Source: Gibbula magus (lineage: Eukaryota; Mollusca; Gastropoda; Trochida; Trochidae). Taken from it: DNA of 64,000 nt. The position numbers and the translations under genes are program-made. The stretch lies in contig OW388293.1 of NCBI GenBank assembly GCA_936450465.1, positions 44,474,982 to 44,538,981 of the forward strand. Direction: 5' to 3'. Below, piece by piece: positions 1 through 12,239 of the stretch; within the stretch, counting starts at the first letter, position 1, and the number at the start of each line of letters is the position of its first letter. Below the pieces are notes generated by a model that was given only the letters and a program-made list of their open reading frames with translations, was not told where the DNA came from and made no database searches.

Positions 1-591
1 GACTTCAAGATATAACTTTTCTCAAGTTACCAGAGAATACCCTAGCTTTCCTTTGATTCTGATCTAAAAATGAAACATTAATTGCACCATTATTCCATGG
101 TTGAAAGAACAAAGGAAATGTCAATACTATGTATCAACTGTCTATTAAAATTAATCAGGACTTTCTCCACACGACACTTAAACATCAATACATGATAAAC
201 AATATATTTTCTACTGCAAATCCTCATTGTCAAACTCTAACAAATACATGTATATATCTGCCATATCAATGAAGCCAACTCGCCAATGATGTTTCATCAA
301 GTATTTACCCCTCAAATGTTTGTATGGCAAAACCTCTCTCTCTATAATACCGCTTCCATATTAGCCCTCGTATAACATATTCAAGCATTTTCAGCTCCTT
401 GATTCAGTTTACACACATTTCTGTATAAGTGGATTCTCTTCAGATGTTCGATCCTAACCTCTGCTCTTCTACGGCGAATTTCTCGTTCCTGACAAAGAAC
501 CCTAGCGGGAGAAAGGGGTACTACGTATAATCTGAAGGGAGTAAACTTTGAGGGAAGAAAATGGTGTAACTATATCGCCCCGTGTTACACT

Positions 592-670
592 ACACATCCC
601 ACCTGATGAAGGGACAAGCATATACTCCGAAACGCCGTTTATGTTCACTATAAAGAAGTATGTTGAAAAT
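592..670 (+). repeat. Solo Penelope-like terminal repeat fragment with hammerhead-like core
   Basis: CCACCTGATGAAGGGACAAG, then ACTCCGAAACGCCGTTTAT and CACTATAAAGAAGT matches the conserved part of the pLTRs at 4095-4256 and 5251-5411. CTGATGA and GAAAC are intact. Stem II is weaker (GGGA..ACTCC). Confidence 0.55.
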
Positions 671-1361
671 TTCGCTATCCTTTGCATTCCACTTCTAAAT
701 GCCCTTCAAAGATGTGAATACATGATTTAGTTATACCAATGGCTGTCATTGAGGATTTAACCAAATGATATTAAAAGAAATATCAAAAACATCAAATTGC
801 CATTCCAAGCGCTCACGAATTCATATAGCAGATGCATCATGAAACACTTTTACTCAGTCAGCATGATCATTTGATTAAGAATTAACTGCTTTAACGTTTG
901 AATCGGTAAAAACAGCGAGGCTAATATCATGAATTTCTAAAACATTTAATCTAATATAGTTAGAGAAAATTCTATTAATTACAAAAAATGTTCAATCTCA
1001 ACACTTTCCGTTTGAATTATTTTGGAAATCTGAAGTAAGATATGGTAAGAAGATAATAAGCTATACACTTTTGTTAATGCGACATGATGCACATCTAAAG
1101 GATTTAAATTTATTTTTCTAAGCAACTTTCTCTCAACGAGTTGCAGTGATAATGTCGAATTCCCACGATTGCTGACCTACTACATCACTCCACAGAATAA
1201 TCCCAAATAAACTATCTGCCAAAACAGATTACAAAGGACATCTAGCCGAACTTCATTTGAACAGATCAGTTCAAAATCAGTGGTAATACCAACAGTTCTC
1301 ATTACCAACAACGACACCTTGACAGAAAAGAATGTGTTCAAACAGGTGTTGCTCAACAGTA

Positions 1362-1630
1362 GTGAAGGTGAGGTGAGGTAATTTGGGTTTAACGCCGCTT
1401 TAAAGAGAATTTTGGCTATGTATTGCAGTGAAACCTGCGTACATCGACTTTAACAAGCCAACCATGGGTGGTCCTGCGTGAAATTCAAAGTAGCATTGTA
1501 CCCAAACTGTAATGCATGTAAAACAATTCTCCACAGCAGACAAAGTTGCCGTGTCCCTGGTAGGATTCGAACCCCGGACCTCTTGATCGGAAGCCAAATG
1601 CGTTAACTCAACGGTAGTTACATGCAAAGT
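1362..1630 (-). mobile_element. tRNA-derived SINE, copy 1
   Basis: Read on the minus strand, a tRNA-like head (about 1550-1618) has a CCGGGGTTCGAATCC B box and GGCTTCCGATCAAGAGG anticodon-arm-like sequence. It is followed by a body that ends GCGGCGTTAAACCC near 1385. The same body recurs at 26444, 37120 and 39264. The head does not fold as an intact tRNA. Confidence 0.7.
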
Positions 1631-3180
1631 TGCCGTTCCAAATAATAAAAGGAAGTTATATATCGCTAATAGCATGATTTTATATTGTCATTAGTATATC
1701 AGATTGTTTACGCTTTAGTGAAAACATAGGAATAATTGTGTCACTGTAGAGGAGAAAAGAGTTAATTTACACAATTTCACTTGAATCTATAAAATTCGTA
1801 TACTTGGTGCTATAAGCATTGGACATTTATAATTCAAACGTATCAATATGAAAATATTGTAAACGACATCGCAAGATGATTAATTCAAAACTTTAGCTCA
1901 TTTCCTTCCCTTTGTACTCCTATATTTGAATAAAATTGTTGTGATTAAAGAAACAAAAAGTTGAAAACCGAAAAGTCTGAAATCTTTTGGGGGAACCAAC
2001 ATCGAGATGTAAACCAAATAGGCAAATATAGAGAGAAAAACTTTGATTTTGCTAGGTACCTTCTGGGATATAGCGGTTCTTGAGAAGTTGAAAGTGTAAC
2101 ATGTGGACGGACGACGCCCGGAATTTTGCAAATATTGTTCCTGTATTTGACCTTTGACCTGTTTTGCATATTTATCAGATTTGAATTGGATACCAAGTCT
2201 GTCAGATTGCTGTATTGCACGCTCTATCATTTTGCAAACGCCAATATCCAATATATTTATTGCGATAAAGTTTCCTGCATAAAATATATCGTTTTTAAAA
2301 TAATCTATGAATAAATTTTAATATTTGTGACACAACTGAAACTTGTAAATTCCAACTGTAATATGCTTTAAAGAAATGTATTGTTTAATATTTGAATTGT
2401 TTGTAAGATAAAGCTGTCACAGTGATATATAACAGACACGTTGGTTTGGACACATGGACATTTCTTTAATAAACTGCTCTGTTTACAAATTTCATTAGTA
2501 GCCTGCGTTAAGACATGATATGACAAATATTGCCTTATATTCTACATATGTTTCCATGTTGATTATTTGTTATGTAAATTGCATGGTTAAATATCTGTCA
2601 TTCTGGGTCATCGTGTTTGATGTCCAAGAAAAGTACCACACCTACACAGATGATGTTAACAAGGTACAGGATATAAGATGTTATATAGGTACAACGTTTG
2701 TTTTTTAATGTTTTGTCCTTTGAATGGTGGTCATCTTGTCTAGAAACATTATTAACGTTCTTGCACATTCTGAATTCCAAAATGTTGATTAGGGTTTCGT
2801 TAATGTGTTGTTGCTTTAGGGTACATCATTTAGAGAGGAACCAACAGGCAACGGGGAACGTTTTTCTATTTGATTGTTACCGAAGGCCAACAAACGAAAA
2901 GAAAAGAGCCACTTCTGTAACCAAAGATTTGAGATTAAAACTTTAAGAAGACAATGGTCAAGTTTTGGCATGATTGATAAACATATGCATAAAATGGGCT
3001 GAATTGTCACACCTGCACATTATCATCTCATTTTCAAAACAAAGTTTGTCAATACTTACTTAGTTCCAGAATGTTCAGTCGGACTAGTGTTTTACTTGAT
3101 TCTCATAGAAAATATGTTATATTAGAAAATAATAACTGGCTTGCTGACTGTACGATACAGGTTTAATTGATGGTATTTAA

Positions 3181-3603
3181 TTGCGAACATATCGTCGTTT
3201 TAAGAATGTGCCACAAGCAAAACATTATGTCACATGTAATTTAGATCCTTCTGAAAGAAGTATTATTAGTAACCTGCGTTGTGGAACGCTCCCATTAGTG
3301 TTAGAATTAGGTAGATTCTCACGTCCTGTAACACCGCTCATTGATAGAAATATATCACAACAATTTATCCCACTTTCTCACAGTTATCAATTGTAGTGCG
3401 AATGTTTAAGCGGCGGAAATCCCTCCCTACACACTAGTTTTATATTTAATACCACAGTCATAATTTAACCTATTACCTATATTTTAATGATTGTATGTGT
3501 CTCGTAGACCCTAGGAGGCCAGCAGATGTACTATTTTAATGTATTTTTTTTTTTTATCAATATATGCCTTGTACACTCCTGGTGACACAATAATAAAATA
3601 AAT
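3181..3603 (+). pseudogene. LINE (non-LTR retrotransposon) 3' end, 5'-truncated
   Basis: An open segment (3181-3396) reads RTYRRFKN, then YVTCNL, SERSIISNLRCGTLPLVLE and LGRFSRP. This resembles the conserved C-terminal region of invertebrate LINE ORF2 proteins (rtY..FK..YV..nl...RS.i..fRcG.LPL..E.GR). After the stop comes a UTR-like stretch with poly-T, ending in an A-rich AATAATAAAATAAA tail at about 3588-3603. No reverse-transcriptase core is present, so this is a dead 5'-truncated copy. Confidence 0.6.
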
Positions 3604-4094
3604 TGTTTTTCTTCTTCTATATTTAAACAAATAAGTAAAATAAGTCATTTTAATAAGACTACATTCGACTAATAATTCTATCTATCTGAACATATTTGAT
3701 ATTTATAACCAGCTACACTACGTTTTTACAGGCTTCTAATATCAAAAGTTATTAGCCGTAGTAAGTTTTTCATGACTGCCAAATTTCCGACACACTTAGC
3801 GATTTGTAGATCTTACTGTCTTTGATTAGGATTGGAGTAGTTTGAATTATCTCTAAATAATAATATTTAATATCAATACGTTTTTGTAGCAAACATGATT
3901 TGAATAATCGGGGAGCAATATAGGGCCTAAATCAACACTGCCACTTCTATCCGAGGAAGCCATAACAATACTACGAACGTTGAAAATACACTGCCTCAGC
4001 GCGCGGGAGAGCATCTTTGACGTCATATCACGTGACTGCTGCCAGCTTGATTAACTCTCAGGTCTTTGAAGAGCATTTAGAAGTGGTATACATA

Positions 4095-4256
4095 AGAACA
4101 GGAATATTTTCTGGATAACAACTTCTTTAATGTGAGAATAAACGACGTTTCGGAGTACATACTTACTCCTTCATCTGGTGGAATGTAAGGAAATAACAGA
4201 ATATGGAACATTTATATAGCAAACGAAACAATGGTGAGTAAACTCAATCAGGGAGA
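4095..4256 (-). repeat. Penelope-like terminal repeat (pLTR), left copy, inverted
   Basis: About 162 bp, an inverted match to 5251-5411 with about 8 mismatches by hand count. Read on the minus strand it holds a hammerhead-like core (GATGA, stem GGAGT/ACTCC, then GAAAC) at about 4150-4180. The CTGATGA box is mutated to CAGATGA. Confidence 0.7.
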
Positions 4257-4500
4257 TGGTGGTAAAGGTGTCATCTACCTTGCGGAACCAGCATTGAGGC
4301 TGAAATGGAGCATTCGAGAGCGCCGATTCTTCGAAGGGTGTCATGAAGATCTATGTTATGAGAGGGGATAGTGGTGAGCCCATTGGAAGTCCATGGATTT
4401 GCTTGTAGATCTTGCCATTGAAGGTAAAGTAGGAAGTTTCGAAGCAGCTGGGTGCGAGGTTGATGATGCTGTTGTATGGCACCACCATAGCCCAACGTGA
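4257..4500 (-). pseudogene. Penelope-like reverse transcriptase fragment (palm motifs), frameshifted
   Basis: On the minus strand, FNGKIYKQIHGLPMGSPLSP (about 4363-4420) is the PLE RT motif before the catalytic loop. In another frame further on, about 4250-4290, WFRKVDDTF matches the catalytic (Y/K)VDDTF loop. The frame breaks between them, so this is a dead copy. It runs opposite to the C-terminal PLE segment that begins around 4460. Confidence 0.7.
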
Positions 4501-5119
4501 TGATTCAAACAGTCCCCTACAACATCTCAACGCCCAGCATCCAATAATCCAGTTCACCATGGAAACAGAAACTGACCACCATCGCCCCTTCTTAGATGTC
4601 TCCCTGCAAGCCACAGAGCATGGACTTAAAACAACCGTCTACCGCAAGCCAACACACACCGACCAGTATATCCACTACAATTTCTGCCATCACCCTAAAA
4701 TCAAACAAGCCATTATAGCCACACTCACAAGACGTGCCAAATCCATTTGTTATCCCGACGCCCTCAATCAAGAGCTACAACACCTGAAGAACACATTCCC
4801 CTCACTCAATGGATATCCTGCAGGCCTAGTCACCAAGACCATCAACAAAACACTCACCATCAGAGACACCACCCACAAGCCTGAACCATCGCCAATCCGG
4901 GTCACAATTCCCTACATCGGCCCCCTCAGGCACAAGATCGCTCGCCCCATCAAGAACAAAGCCAGCATAGATTTAACATTCACAAGCGGCAAGACCCTCA
5001 AGCAACTACTCAAAGCCAACGGCAGAGGAACCAGCACTGCAAGCCCCAACCCAAGAGGATGCATCTACAAAATTCCATGTAATTATTGTGGCCAAGAGTA
5101 TATCGGAGAAACTACGACG
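4460..5119 (+). pseudogene. Penelope-like element C-terminal region with start of GIY-YIG endonuclease
   Basis: A 220-residue open stretch contains QHPIIQFTMETE, then RPFLDVSL, TTVYRKPTHTDQY and, near its end, GCIYKIPCNYCGQEYIGET. These are hallmarks of the PLE region after the RT core and of the entry to its GIY-YIG domain. It breaks off right after the GIY-YIG start, where a simple-sequence and poly-C patch follows. No RT core lies upstream on this strand. Truncated retroelement, not a host gene. Confidence 0.8.
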
Positions 5120-5124
5120 TTCAT

Positions 5125-5245
5125 GTTTGTATTGCAAATCCTCATTGTATACCATTCTCATGCTTCATCCCCCCCCCCCCCCCCCCCCCCCCCCCATCAT
5201 CATATTTGTATTACCAATCCCCATTGTATACCATTCTCATGCATG
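5125..5245. repeat. Duplicated 50-bp segment around a poly-C tract
   Basis: Two similar copies (TTTGTATT, CAAATCCTCATTGTATACC, then TTCTCATGC) flank a run of 27 C at 5169-5195. Copy-slippage debris between the PLE fragment and its terminal repeat. Confidence 0.7.
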
Positions 5246-5250
5246 TTAAT

Positions 5251-5411
5251 CTCCCTGATTGAGTTTCCTCACCATTGTTTTGTTTGCTATATAAATGTAC
5301 CATATTTTGTTATTTCCTTACATTCCACCTGATGAAGGAGTGAGTATGTACTCCGAAACGTCGTGTATTCTCACATTAAAGAAGTTGTTATCCAGAAAAG
5401 ATTCCTGTTCT
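5251..5411 (+). repeat. Penelope-like terminal repeat (pLTR) with hammerhead-ribozyme-like motif, right copy
   Basis: Inverted partner of 4095-4256. Contains CTGATGA (5329-5335), a 5-bp stem GGAGT/ACTCC with loop GAGTATGT (5337-5354) and GAAAC (5355-5359). This is the conserved hammerhead order (CUGAUGA, stem II, GAAA), and PLE terminal repeats are known to carry such ribozymes. A 2-3 bp stem III is possible. Stem I pairing is not convincing by eye, so activity is uncertain. Confidence 0.65.
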
Positions 5412-5734
5412 GATTAACTCTCGTGGATTCCGGAAAACGACCCGCACCGAAAACGTTTCTTCAACGTTTCTACATAAAATGCGGCATTTTAATATTTTTT
5501 TTGGACACATTAGGGTCTAAAACAACAAGGTTCCACATTTGAAATTAAGTGTTTTCTCTGATATTCTTTTAATTGCAAATCACTTATGTTCATGGTTCAT
5601 GGGTTTGCTGATACAAAATAGTAAAAACCATGGGCCTGTAGTAATGTTTAAGAATTTTTTTGTTTATTATCTCAAAAATGGTAAATGTGTAGTAGAACTA
5701 CCATAAGATAGCTTGAGGAATGCGAAAAAACATC

Positions 5735-6091
5735 CCATTTAATAGAATTATTATGAAACGAGTAAAAGGCTTGGTATTTTACGAGCGAACGCGATTTAGA
5801 TGCCGATACCATTCACAAGTTAAATAAAAAAAAATCAATGTGATTAAACATGACATTTTATTGTATTTAAAACATAACTCGCTGATTTAAATGAAGCTAA
5901 ATGGCATGAATATCGCAGATAAAAAGGGCCACTAGGGCCCAATCAGTCACAACATGACGTCATATTTGACAGAATTATTTTGTTGTCAAGTCGATTGAAA
6001 ACACGCTATGTTTTTGATAATCTATAATGACCTCGAAATAAAATTGTTTCATCTTCATAATGATTTATCTTCAACAGGCGAGTTATAAAAC
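5735..6091. mobile_element. Foldback element with TGACGTCAT, copy 1
   Basis: A weak hairpin (loop side GAGCGAACGCGA) is followed by a core from AACATAACTCGCTGATTTAAATG to CAACAGGCGAGTTATAAAAC, whose ends are inverted (ATAACTCGC/GCGAGTTAT). ATGACGTCATAT lies at about 5954 and a GGGCCACTAGGGCCC palindrome just before it. Confidence 0.5.
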
Positions 6092-7075
6092 TAAATATGG
6101 CAAATGAAACAGAGCAAGTCTATGGTTTCCTGAAGGAATTGAACAGTTATTATTCAGAAAGCGGTTAGAATTGCTCGTTATGTTATCCCTCTAAATATTA
6201 CCATTACATTATCACAGATTAGATTGTTTTTCAGGTGAATGATATCCATTAACTGAAGTGGAAGCGTGGAAGAATACCCACTGATGTATAAAAGTATTAA
6301 TACTTTAGGGAAATCTCACATTTACTCACATTTCTTTCAAGGAATGGATAGCTGTATTATAAGCCTTCTTGCAACATTCTTGATTTCTTAATGGATGGTT
6401 TGAGTTTTAAAATATCGTTGCTGAAGGTTATATCATTTGCAGATGATCGAATAAGCAAAGTATAACATTTTCTATTCAGTTATTTTTCAGCTCCTTAACT
6501 TTAGTTACAATTTGAGATGAAACCTTTAATGCACAATATGGTTTAGAGTATTAGTATTTGGAGATGCACCTAAGCTTTTTTAATCAGATTTCCTAAAGAA
6601 ATTGACATTTTTGTATTAAGAAACCGTCAGAAGTAATAATAATCACACATTTAGCACGATTTTCTGTATATCCTCCCATCTTTGTTTTACCATAACGGTG
6701 TAACATAAGTGTAAAAAATATACAGTAGTGTGTAAAATGTATTGATACACAAGGGAAATCTGTCTTATAAAGAATGTCATTTTACGAATATGGGCCATGA
6801 CCGGCATCGGGTGACTCAGAAAATAATTTGGAAATTGGATGCATTTCTTGAACGTTACTTGCTATTGAGTTCATTCTTTCTTTCATGGAGAACTTGAAAA
6901 TGGACATAAAATCTTGGATATTGTCATCAATGAGTTAAATCGATACGGACAAGAAAAATCAACGTTATTGAAAACTAAAGCCTTTATTCATGGAATGTTT
7001 CCTCCATGACCCCAGCATCAAACTTTTTTGGGCATTGTTTGGGCATCTTTATCAATCATAATTATGTGGGTAGTA

Positions 7076-7477
7076 TTATTGCAAATTGATTGATGGACAT
7101 ATGTTCAACGTCATTAATGTAGTTATATATTTTTTTGGATTACTGAGTGCATGTATCTTCGTAGTGATGCTATTTATGTTCATCATAGGACAATAATGTT
7201 CACTCCGAAATATAAAACACGGATTAAATACTGTGTAAAACGTATTGGAAATTGGCGGCTGCAATGTATGAGCTACATTATGTGTAAATATGAGCTTTCT
7301 AATACTGGTATCTTCCGAGGAGAAGATTGTCAAAGTTGCATGCGGTAGGGAAATATTCAAAAGTGCGAAAAAACAATATGATGGCAAATCCGAGTGATCT
7401 ACCCATTCGTCATGATTTACTTTTTTGCCCGCATTGTCAATAAGTATCTTCTTTTCAAAAATGTCCGCTAGCTGCAT
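7076..7477 (-). pseudogene. Isolated ORF with weak nucleoredoxin-like N-terminus
   Basis: 133-codon frame. Only its first third (MQLADIFEKKILIDNAGKKV, then a WVDHSDLPSY stretch) looks non-random and recalls the start of nucleoredoxin/tryparedoxin-like proteins (DLFGK.LLNKDG..V). The WCPPC redox motif that should follow is absent, and the rest reads like noise. I found no further exons on this strand nearby. It may be a decayed copy or chance. Confidence 0.2.
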
Positions 7478-7950
7478 TTTGAAAAAAATCCAATATTAAC
7501 AATCGAAGTTAAGACTTTAGAACTGGCTGGGCCGATTGGGCTGAATCCTTAAGTATTTTATTTGAGTGCCACATAATGTAGTACAAAACAATACGCCAAC
7601 CATAATTATTTCATATTTTATGCAGACATGTGTATATATAAAAAAAACTGTTTAGTTCAAGAAATCCTTGTAAACAGGTGATTTATTTCTAATGAGATAT
7701 TCTTATTAAAAAGAGAAAAGATAATATTATCCCTTTTCTTTTCTCTGATGTGATTCAGAGCGTATGGTGGAACTCGGTTCCTGTAAATGTCAGCTGAAGG
7801 AAGAAAAGTCGTTATTCAAACATGGGGGTTGTTTATGACATCAATATTTGGAGAGCGGAAATGACAAAGGTAATTTTTTAAGGTAAAATAGCTGCTACAA
7901 ATGATTATGCTGCTCCTAAATTGACTGTAATAAAACGTTACCGTGATATC

Positions 7951-7993
7951 TAAAAATAAGAAAACAGAGCCATTGTCTCTGTAGCTCATCAGG
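7951..7993 (+). repeat. Solo head of pearl-like family 1
   Basis: ACAGAGCCATTGTCTCTGTAGCTCATCAGG, the same head as in copies B-D, without tandem units behind it. Quoted motif core: TCTGTAGCTCATCAGG. Confidence 0.6.
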
Positions 7994-10900
7994 CTTTAAA
8001 AATACACTATATCGGGTTTCAAGTGTAATTTTCAAAAAGTACTTTTAACGTTATGATACCTTCCAGTTCATGTTAGCTAATAACTGATTAACATCTATCA
8101 GGTCTTCTTTGAGAGACATTTTAGAAGCTAGTATGATGAAGGAGAACACGTTCTATGGATAGTCAACTTTTTTTATATCTTTGAGTGCCACAACAAGCAG
8201 TAATTGCAAAGCAATAAATACGATGACGATCCATATAACTTGTTCTCACTCATCCAGTATGTCCACTATAAGGATTGTGTTTTGATAGTTATTTGAAAAA
8301 TTAATGTATTAACGTAATGTCCTTATTTTTCTTGATAGATTACATTTCAATGTTAAACATGTTGTTTAAACAAAACATTCTGAATTGGCGATTTAAGCTC
8401 ATTTGAACAGATATGAAATTTGGAAACTATTATTCCGTGACGTATGAAACGATGCATACGATACAAACATATTCTTCTTTATCCGGCAGAACTTGAAAAT
8501 TGATTGCATTTCGTTTGGACGCCAGTTTATATAAGTCCATTTAAACCTTACAGCTATACATTACAAAACAATTAACTTCTTTCCTCGACATTATCAAAGA
8601 ACAAACGAGAAAGAAGTGACAGCAATGTTTTAAGATAAAGTATAATTTAAAAATATATGAAACCCTGAAATTTAAGAAATGCTGTGTTCATTTTCCTCAT
8701 AATCATTTGTTTCCATACTTCCTCTTTTCACTCAAATAGAGGACAATGACTTAACACAACTTTCAACGAGACATGGTTTAAATATAGAAGATAATAGAAG
8801 TTAATTATCTTTGATGATTTCTATCAAACCGTTTTAGACGTTTGACTTGTTGTTATAATGTTGTTGTGTTAAGGGAGTAACTTTTGGGTTTTAGTGAAAG
8901 TGGAACTTTCCTAACCTGCAAACGAGGATCACCATTTTGTATATTCTTTATTATATATGACGACTTGATGTGATGTTGAATTTCCATTTGTCCACCCTAC
9001 ATATGTATCGATGTTCCTTGCTTTTGTTGACTTTCCGGTTATTATTCTGATAAATAGTCTTTTTAAAAAGTCCTATAGAGTTTAGGTCGAGAAGCTCTAC
9101 CTGCAACCACATTGGATTGTTGGTATGCGGCTCGCTTTTTGGACAACAACGGTTTAGGTCTATATATCGAGCCCTAAAAACAATTTGGTCTAGAATATTT
9201 TATGGAGCCTTACAACGTTTTACGATTCTGTTGTCTCTAATGTGAGGGGTTTTAGGATTTAATTTCAAAATTTTAGAATTTCAGAATTCGAAATTTTAGA
9301 GAAATTATACAGGAACAATTTTGGCCGTAAAAATATTTGGTGTAAAGTTTCTACAATTTAAAATTCAATTCAATTACAGAGCTAAATAGGATCTCTGCAT
9401 TTACCGTCGACATCAACACATTCTCCTTAACCTTTGGGAAATATTCTCAAACTGTCATCTTGGATAATTCTAAAATAATTATTCTTAAGTACAACAATTA
9501 GCAAAGGAGTTATTAGTTTTCACATTGATATCTCGGATATTAATTTAAGGAAACGAGACATAAGGAATGTTCAATTAGTGAATTAATTGATTGTGTGTGC
9601 ATTCAATTCTACACTAGGAAGGTGTGTCTGGTTAATAACAGACTGTTTGTGAAATATTGTTTAAAATTTTAATTCGATAGATATGTAATCTTGATTAAAC
9701 GTAATTTCAGTACTCACAATGACACGGGAGCAAATTAAAAACACAAAATTATTCACGGAACCTTAAACTATATTCCTGGATATTTTTCCAATTCATCATG
9801 TGAGTAGGTGTAATTAGGTAGTCACTAGGAGACATTAACCTTCAACATCTAACAGTTGTTCCTTCTGATATACATATATCAGGATAGTATCGTGTCTAGT
9901 TGGAAATTGCATCCTGTAATGTACATAATTGAACATGAAATATGGCAATACATTACCTCTAATAAAAGAAACGAAGAGATATTATCAAATGTATTCTTTG
10001 ATTGAATCCTCCTTTAAAGAACTTCCTGTATCACTGTTGGAAAATGAATGCTGGTTTCCATGTAGTCATTACTTTCTCCTTTTTTTTTAGCAAACTCATT
10101 TTACTAACCACGAACATTTGCTCTCAATCTGAAAAGACATTTAGTAGGAGAAGGCGACTATGTCACAAACATGAACTTCTTTTTAGATGAATACCCATCA
10201 TCTGCTATGTTTGATATGTCATTTAACTAGTATACATGTAAATGCGACGTGTAATTTAAGCTTCTTTATTAGGGAGTTTCTCAGTTTTCATTAATAACAA
10301 GAAATTGGCATATATTTGGCACTTTGGGTGAATATACACGTCGAATGGTGTGACTTGAACTGACATCACATGTAGGGGTCAGGTATCAAAGTATTCCATA
10401 TCACTTTAATTGGGTCAATCCTTGGCAGAGTTTAGTTTTATTGACCTAATTCTTTCAACACCCGGTGCCACAAAGGGGAAAAACACTGCTTTTGAAAATG
10501 ATATCAAAAGTAGAACACATAATGAAAGTTACACATTTATGTTCTTTTATCGTTGCCATTATTACAATTACTTGTAACGCAGGGTATGACAAATCGTTAG
10601 TATATTGACAATATTTCCCAATATGTTCTTTTACTGTTAGAAATATTTTAATGACACTTTAAAATTATACAGAATGTAATGTAAATTAAGATAAGACGAT
10701 TATATTCTAGGTCTCAAGTTAACAGTTGACTCATTTCAAAGGGCATTAATTTCCAAAGTAATGTTATTGATATTACGTGCCATATACTTTTTTAAATTTA
10801 ATAATAATTTCTTACAACACTTAAAGTTTAAATGTTTTCTTAATGTTGTTTAAGTCGTAGAAAGTGAAAGTGAAACACAAATTGTTGTCCATCATTCAAC

Positions 10901-11769
10901 TTTTAACTTGAAGCCGTTTTGGCCATGAGATCAAATGATGAAAACGAAATGGCAGCACTCATTAAAACCAATGGAAAAGGTTTCATTCAAATTATATCTT
11001 CCGATAAAATTGTGTTTCAGATTGTAAGGCTTTAAATCAGCTTTTAAATGAGACAAAGTCTTCTGTATCTGAAACTTAAAAACGGTTGTTATTGAGTTGT
11101 TGCTTCAATGACTTCACTGGAGATTGGTTGCTCTTTTTATAAATCTGAATCTCCTTGACCTGATAACATACAACCAATTTACCAAGTGATTGCATTCTAA
11201 TTTGCTTCTGTTTACATAATATTTGTGTTAAAAAGTGATATCTACGATCTAAAATTTTGATGTAGCAATGAAACCTAGCAATACCATTTTCATGTTCATT
11301 ATTGCCTTTTAAAGTGCACCACTCATTTTTCAATTTCTGCTTCAGACGTTCTTACATTCCACCTTAACTTCAAACATCTGAATTGTAATGTTATGACTAT
11401 TGAGAAGTAACCTTTACTTGACTGACCAGCTCAGTTAGATCCGGACCTAAAGGGTTCCTTTGTGCTCCAGTGACTTATTAGAACTAACACTGCTGTTTCA
11501 TCATGCTCTTCTTGAAGCTCCTACTGAAGTAGGTCTTCATTTATATAGAGGACGTTTACGTCTATGCATGATCTGATATGGATAAGTCAGGTCATTAAGT
11601 ATCCATTTGAACCAATATAATACTTCCTTAATGACATCCACACATCAGATCGGTTCCTGAGAGCTATGCTATCTCCTAGTACTGGTATGTGGTAGAACTA
11701 AACTTGTTGTTTCATATCATATCACTTCATGTTGTCAGAGACTAATGTGTCTGCCAATCTAATTGTAGC

Positions 11770-11773
<4 letters not shown>

Positions 11774-11868
<95 letters not shown>

Positions 11869-11875
11869 TATATAT
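11774..11875. repeat. (AT)n microsatellite, about 100 bp
   Basis: Almost pure AT dinucleotide run. The tyrosine/isoleucine frames on both strands here are artefacts of it. Confidence 0.98.
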
Positions 11876-12239
11876 AATTACCTATTCTACATGAAACCAA
11901 TCTATTTAATTTCAAGAAACGTTTTGCACTGTTGTTCCAATTCAAATCACAGAGCAGCCACATAATAGCAACTTTCTTCCAATAGTTCACCTATACAATT
12001 CACAAACGTTAATCTGCTTCGAAAGATTATATTTATTCATGCCCCATCTTATCCAGCACTTTTCACTTTGAGTGTAGACACCTATAGAAGAGAAGTCACT
12101 TTTGCGTGACTGCTTTGAGGCTGACCAGCTCCCAAGAGATCCGGACTGACTTCTTAAAGGGGTTCCTGTCCGGGGACTTTCAGAACTAATCACCATTTCA
12201 TCTTCCTTTCTGTGAAGTCAGTTTCAGGAACATGTAATA

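Larger units (their letters stand above)
1..3180. other. Left-edge intergenic stretch
   Basis: Apart from the pLTR fragment (592-670) and SINE copy 1 (1362-1630) I see nothing gene-like. A GGACGGACGACG motif after GACCTTTGACCT-like sequence near 2100-2160 may be the tail of another worn tandem-repeat element. Confidence 0.5.

Noticed and set aside
1550..1618. Possible tRNA gene on the minus strand
   Set aside because: B box and anticodon-arm-like sequence are present, but it is the head of a SINE with a shared body, without a clean cloverleaf.
11729..11990. Tyrosine/isoleucine-rich ORFs on both strands
   Set aside because: Translation of the (AT)n microsatellite.
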